The notes under the pieces: generated by a model
Told to the model about the DNA's origin: nothing
Seen by the model: only the letters and a program-made list of their open reading frames with translations
Databases searched by the model: none
Shown here: one piece after another, positions 5,104 through 8,144 of the stretch
Numbering within the stretch: the stretch's first letter is position 1
Layout of the letters: each line of letters begins with the position of its first letter
Position numbers and translations under genes: made by a program
Origin: JBDKGH01 sp039798265
GTDB lineage: Bacteria > Bacteroidota > Bacteroidia > Flavobacteriales_D > Sanyastnellaceae
NCBI GenBank assembly: GCA_039798265.1
Contig: JBDKGH010000030.1
Coordinates: 1 to 8,144 of the forward strand
DNA length: 8,144 nucleotides
Direction: 5' to 3'

Positions 5104-7732
5104 ATACGGCTCGTACTATGGGATTTTCTTCTTCCTCTTTATAACGCATAATCTGCTCGAGAGCATCTGGAATTACATCACTACAAATAGTAATAAATGA
5201 TCCGGGCACTGCTCCTTTAATAGCGTATTCAATAGCTTGTGCTTCTTTCGGAATCACCGTTACTTTGCGCTCAGCTCCAACGCTATGGATACCTTCGGTC
5301 ATCAAGTCGATGATTTCTTGCTCGGAACGACCGCGTAGGTTTTTGTCCTGACGAATGACAATTTCATCAAACATTCCTGCGGCTACTCTACCTAGGTTGC
5401 GAATATCATCATCTCTGCGGTCACCCACACCCGCAATGATACCTACTTTCGGCGAAGCATCGACCTTCGAAAGGAAGTCGCTGATAGCCATAAATCCATG
5501 CGTATTGTGCGCATAATCCACCATTACCGTGAAGTTTTTGAAGTGGAACATATTCATACGTCCTGGAGTTTGAACGGGGCTAGGTATGAATGTTTCCAAA
5601 GCAATGCGCATATCTTCAATGCGGAAGTTGCGGATAAATCCGGCTAATACGCAAGGCAGAATGTTTGCAATGTTGAAGGTAGCTCGGCCACCATAGGTCA
5701 ATGGTATGTTGGATGCTTTGTCCACGCGGATCTTCCACGTGCCTTTGCAAATGGTTACATATCCGTTTTCATACATAGCCGCTAAGCCACCATTTTTGAT
5801 GTGCTCGAGTACAACGGGATTATTTTCATCCAACGTAAAATAAGCCACTTTACTTACTACGTTTTTCGCCATCGCCAGTGTGTACTTGTTGTCGGCGTTT
5901 AGAATGCTATAACCTTCGGGGAATACGCTTTCTGGAACAACGGATTTCACCCGTGCCAATTGATCGAGTGTATCGATGTCTTGAAGTCCAAGGTGGTCTT
6001 CTGCAATGTTGGTTACAATAGCAATATCGCAATTGTGGAAACCTAATCCTGCGCGCAAAATTCCGCCGCGTGCACATTCAAGTACCGCGAAATCAACGGT
6101 TGGATCTTTTAATACGAACTCAGCGCTGATAGGTCCTGTACAGTCGCCTTTCATCATGAGTTGATTTTGAATATAAACCCCGTCTGTAGTGGTATATCCG
6201 ACTTTGTGGCCCATCGATTTTACAATGTGCGCCATGAGTCGGGTAGTGGTGGTTTTACCATTGGTACCAGAAACAGCAATAATGGGAATACGCGCCGATG
6301 TTCCGGGAGGATAGAGCATATCGATTACTGGTTCGGCCACATTGCGGGGCAGTCCTTCGGTTGGCTCAATGTGCATACGGAAGCCCGGCGCAGCGTTTAC
6401 CTCGAGGATAGCACCGCCATTTTCACTGATGGGCACACTCAAGTCCGGAGCCATAATGTCAATACCGCAGATATCCAGTCCAACGATGCGTGCAATACGT
6501 TCGCACATGAAGATGTTATCTGGATGCACATGATCCGTAATGTCAGTGGCTGTGCCGCCTGTGCTCAAGTTGGCGGTAGGTTTTAAGAAAACCTCTTTGC
6601 CTTTATCAGGAATAGATTCCAAGGTTAAACCTTCTCGAGTGAGCATTTCTAGAAGGAAATCGTCTACACTAATTTGAGTGAGTACTTTTTCGTGTCCGTA
6701 GCCGCGACGAGGGTCTTGGTTGGTAATGTCAATTAATTGCTGAATGGTGTGAATACCATCGCCCGTAACTGCTGCTGGCTTACGAATAGCAGCCGCTACA
6801 TATTTGTAATTGATGACCAATACACGGTGGTCAAGTCCTGTAATGAATTTTTCTACGATAACCCCGCGCGAATATTTTTTTGCTGCGGCGAGACCAATGA
6901 CAGCGCCTTCCCAATCGGTGATATTGGTGGTAGCTCCTTTGCCATGATTGCCATCTACAGGTTTGGTAACGATCGGATATTTGATCGAGTCAATAGCATC
7001 CTTTAAACCCTCTTCAGAATAAACAATACGGCCTTTTGGAACAGGTATTTCGGCTGCACCAAGAAGGTTTTTTGTTTCCTCCTTGTCGCAGGCAATATCA
7101 ACAGCAATGCTTCCAGTAGTGGAAGCAATGGTAGCTCTAATGCGACGTTGGTTAACACCATAACCCAACTGCACGAGTGAATGGCGGTTTAAGCGGATAT
7201 AAGGGATTCCGCGTGCTGCGGCTTCTTCAACGATGCAGCCTGTAGAAGGACCAAGGCGCTCATCTTCGCGGATTTCACGCAATTGCTGAATGTCGGCTGC
7301 AAGGTCATAAGATGTGCCCTCGATAAGCGCTTCAGCGATTCTCACGGCTGATTTTGCAGCGAAAATGCCTGCCTTTTCTTCCATGTAGGAAAAAACAACA
7401 TTATAAACACCCGATTTTGAGGTTTCTCTGGTACGTCCAAAGCCACATGGCATGCCTGCGAGCGTTTGGATTTCTAATGCGATGTGCTCAATAACGTGAC
7501 CCATCCATGTACCTTCCTTTACACGAACGAAAAAGCCTCCGGGCTCACCAATAGAGCATCGATGAGAGAACATGCTCGGGAGCATGGCCTCCATTCGTTC
7601 TAAAAAGCCATCAATTTTGTTAGTGGGGCGCTGTTCCATGTCCTCCAGATCGAGGCGCATTTGGATCACTTTATGTCGACGAATAGACCAATAGTTAGGT
7701 CCTTTCATCACTTTGATATCTAATATTCGCAT
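5102..7732 (-). CDS. cphA: Cyanophycin synthetase (CphA1 type)
   Basis: CphA builds cyanophycin, a poly-aspartate chain with arginine on each side chain, using ATP to add Asp and then Arg; the polymer is stored as cytoplasmic granules. The 876 residues equal the usual length (about 870-880) and the start MRILDIKVMKGPNYWSIRRHK matches the family N-terminus. Domains: N-terminal domain about 1-160, with HVIEH at 79-83; ATP-grasp domain about 165-475, with KPVDGNHGKG (257-266) and the metal-binding ILEVNAAPGFRMH (442-454); Mur-ligase-like domain from about 483, with P-loop GTNGKTTTT (489-497), TNIAEDHLG (574-582) and DYAHNTHG (739-746). Both ATP sites look intact, so it should be active rather than a CphA2-type enzyme. 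It sits alone between a terminator and a 170-bp region shared with the divergent cyanophycinase gene. I saw no frameshift or truncation. Confidence 0.97.
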   Translation of the reverse strand: MRILDIKVMKGPNYWSIRRHKVIQMRLDLEDMEQRPTNKIDGFLERMEAMLPSMFSHRCSIGEPGGFFVRVKEGTWMGHVIEHIALEIQTLAGMPCGFGRTRETSKSGVYNVVFSYMEEKAGIFAAKSAVRIAEALIEGTSYDLAADIQQLREIREDERLGPSTGCIVEEAAARGIPYIRLNRHSLVQLGYGVNQRRIRATIASTTGSIAVDIACDKEETKNLLGAAEIPVPKGRIVYSEEGLKDAIDSIKYPIVTKPVDGNHGKGATTNITDWEGAVIGLAAAKKYSRGVIVEKFITGLDHRVLVINYKYVAAAIRKPAAVTGDGIHTIQQLIDITNQDPRRGYGHEKVLTQISVDDFLLEMLTREGLTLESIPDKGKEVFLKPTANLSTGGTATDITDHVHPDNIFMCERIARIVGLDICGIDIMAPDLSVPISENGGAILEVNAAPGFRMHIEPTEGLPRNVAEPVIDMLYPPGTSARIPIIAVSGTNGKTTTTRLMAHIVKSMGHKVGYTTTDGVYIQNQLMMKGDCTGPISAEFVLKDPTVDFAVLECARGGILRAGLGFHNCDIAIVTNIAEDHLGLQDIDTLDQLARVKSVVPESVFPEGYSILNADNKYTLAMAKNVVSKVAYFTLDENNPVVLEHIKNGGLAAMYENGYVTICKGTWKIRVDKASNIPLTYGGRATFNIANILPCVLAGFIRNFRIEDMRIALETFIPSPVQTPGRMNMFHFKNFTVMVDYAHNTHGFMAISDFLSKVDASPKVGIIAGVGDRRDDDIRNLGRVAAGMFDEIVIRQDKNLRGRSEQEIIDLMTEGIHSVGAERKVTVIPKEAQAIEYAIKGAVPGSFITICSDVIPDALEQIMRYKEEEENPIVRAV

Positions 7733-7902
7733 AGTATGGTTTAAGGTTCGTTCGGTTGTTCCTTACAAACATGGTGAAAGTTTTTCCAAAATCCTACGCC
7801 CTAGTGAAACTATCGTGGAAAAAAAAAGTATTATGCCCACACTTTCTTGCTGATGGAGGAAAGTACGGGCTAACTTTGACCCGATTTTAAAACCCTTACT
7901 CA
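7733..7902. other. Divergent intergenic region between cphA and cphB
   Basis: These 170 bp separate the two divergent starts. The cphB promoter (7847-7878) lies on the right side. For cphA I find no full promoter: CATGTTTG read on the minus strand (7765-7772) has a 7/8 match to the -7 element but no -33 box at the right distance. An A-rich run (7819-7827) lies in the middle. No clear operator palindrome was seen. Confidence 0.5.
7847..7878 (+). promoter_or_regulatory. Predicted promoter of cphB
   Basis: TTG (7847-7849) is followed after 21 nt by TAACTTTG (7871-7878), an exact match to the Bacteroidota -7 consensus TAnnTTTG. Transcription would start near 7885, giving a short leader of under 20 nt to the TTG start at 7903. 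Confidence 0.65.
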
Positions 7903-8144
7903 TTGGAACTACCAAACGGAAAGCTCATCGCCATTGGAGGCGCTGAGGATAAAGGAACAGAAAGCGAAGGCTACTACTCACAACAAGGCAATCTCAATTT
8001 TTTTGAATTGGGAATTCTAAAGCGTGTTGTGCAAGAAATGGGGGGGCTTAATGCACATATTGAAGTAATCACTACTGCGAGTTCTATCCCCGTAGAAGTG
8101 GGTGAAAATTATATGAGTGCGTTTGGCAAAATGGGGTGCACTAA
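7903..8144 (+). CDS. cphB: Cyanophycinase, N-terminal 80 residues (runs off right edge)
   Basis: Cyanophycinase is a peptidase family S51 serine hydrolase that cuts cyanophycin to beta-Asp-Arg dipeptides. The visible part reads GKLIAIGGAEDKG (6-18), then LGILKRVVQEMGG (36-48) and IEVITTASSIPVEVGENYMSAFGKMGC (53-79). These are the first strand, helix and second strand block of the family. The catalytic Ser region lies beyond the window. An in-frame TAA at 7888-7890 closes the frame upstream, and the only start before the conserved GGAEDK is TTG at 7903; the next in-frame ATG (residue 46) would remove the conserved N-terminus. The promoter at 7847-7878 agrees with this start. No Shine-Dalgarno sequence is evident. 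The divergent cphA neighbour strongly supports the assignment. Confidence 0.93.
   Translation, partial: MELPNGKLIAIGGAEDKGTESEGYYSQQGNLNFFELGILKRVVQEMGGLNAHIEVITTASSIPVEVGENYMSAFGKMGCT

Noticed and set aside
6161..7006. Plus-strand ORFs opposite cphA (141, 63 and 89 aa)
   Set aside because: They are antisense shadows of a well-conserved cphA coding frame with no domain evidence.

Overview
The window looks like chromosome of a Bacteroidota bacterium, most likely from the Flavobacteriales. The signs are TAnnTTTG-type promoter elements in place of E. coli -35/-10 boxes, few recognisable Shine-Dalgarno sequences, a secreted protein with the Cys-rich 'GC.D..ACNY..DA..DNGSC' repeats common in that order, a periplasmic TonB-C protein, and lipoproteins with KK/DK residues after the lipid-modified cysteine. 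No mobile element, CRISPR array or phage gene is visible, and gene order looks like ordinary core genome.

Left part (1-3098, all minus strand): the 5' part of a secreted Cys-rich repeat protein runs off the left edge. It is read in a frame that a simple ATG-to-stop search misses. Its promoter region carries two exact 11-bp direct repeats 21 bp apart. Next comes a probable two-gene operon, a lipoprotein cyclophilin-type peptidyl-prolyl isomerase followed after 13 nt by pheS (phenylalanyl-tRNA synthetase alpha subunit), ending in a strong hairpin terminator.

Middle part (3099-5100): a small lipoprotein gene diverges from the isomerase and ends in a terminator. A tRNA-Pro(GGG) follows directly, then a bidirectional terminator shared with a convergent gene for a secreted MORN-like/TonB-C protein. 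Divergent from that gene is a small protein of unknown function (112 aa), which ends in another bidirectional terminator.

Right part (5102-8144): a cyanophycin locus. A full-length cyanophycin synthetase (cphA, 876 aa, minus strand) and the start of a cyanophycinase (cphB, plus strand, TTG start, running off the right edge) diverge from a 170-bp intergenic region. Together they would make and break down the Asp/Arg storage polymer cyanophycin. This is the most distinctive biology in the window. It is a known pathway in an uncommon host and arrangement, not a new system. I found no convincing evidence of an entirely undescribed system.
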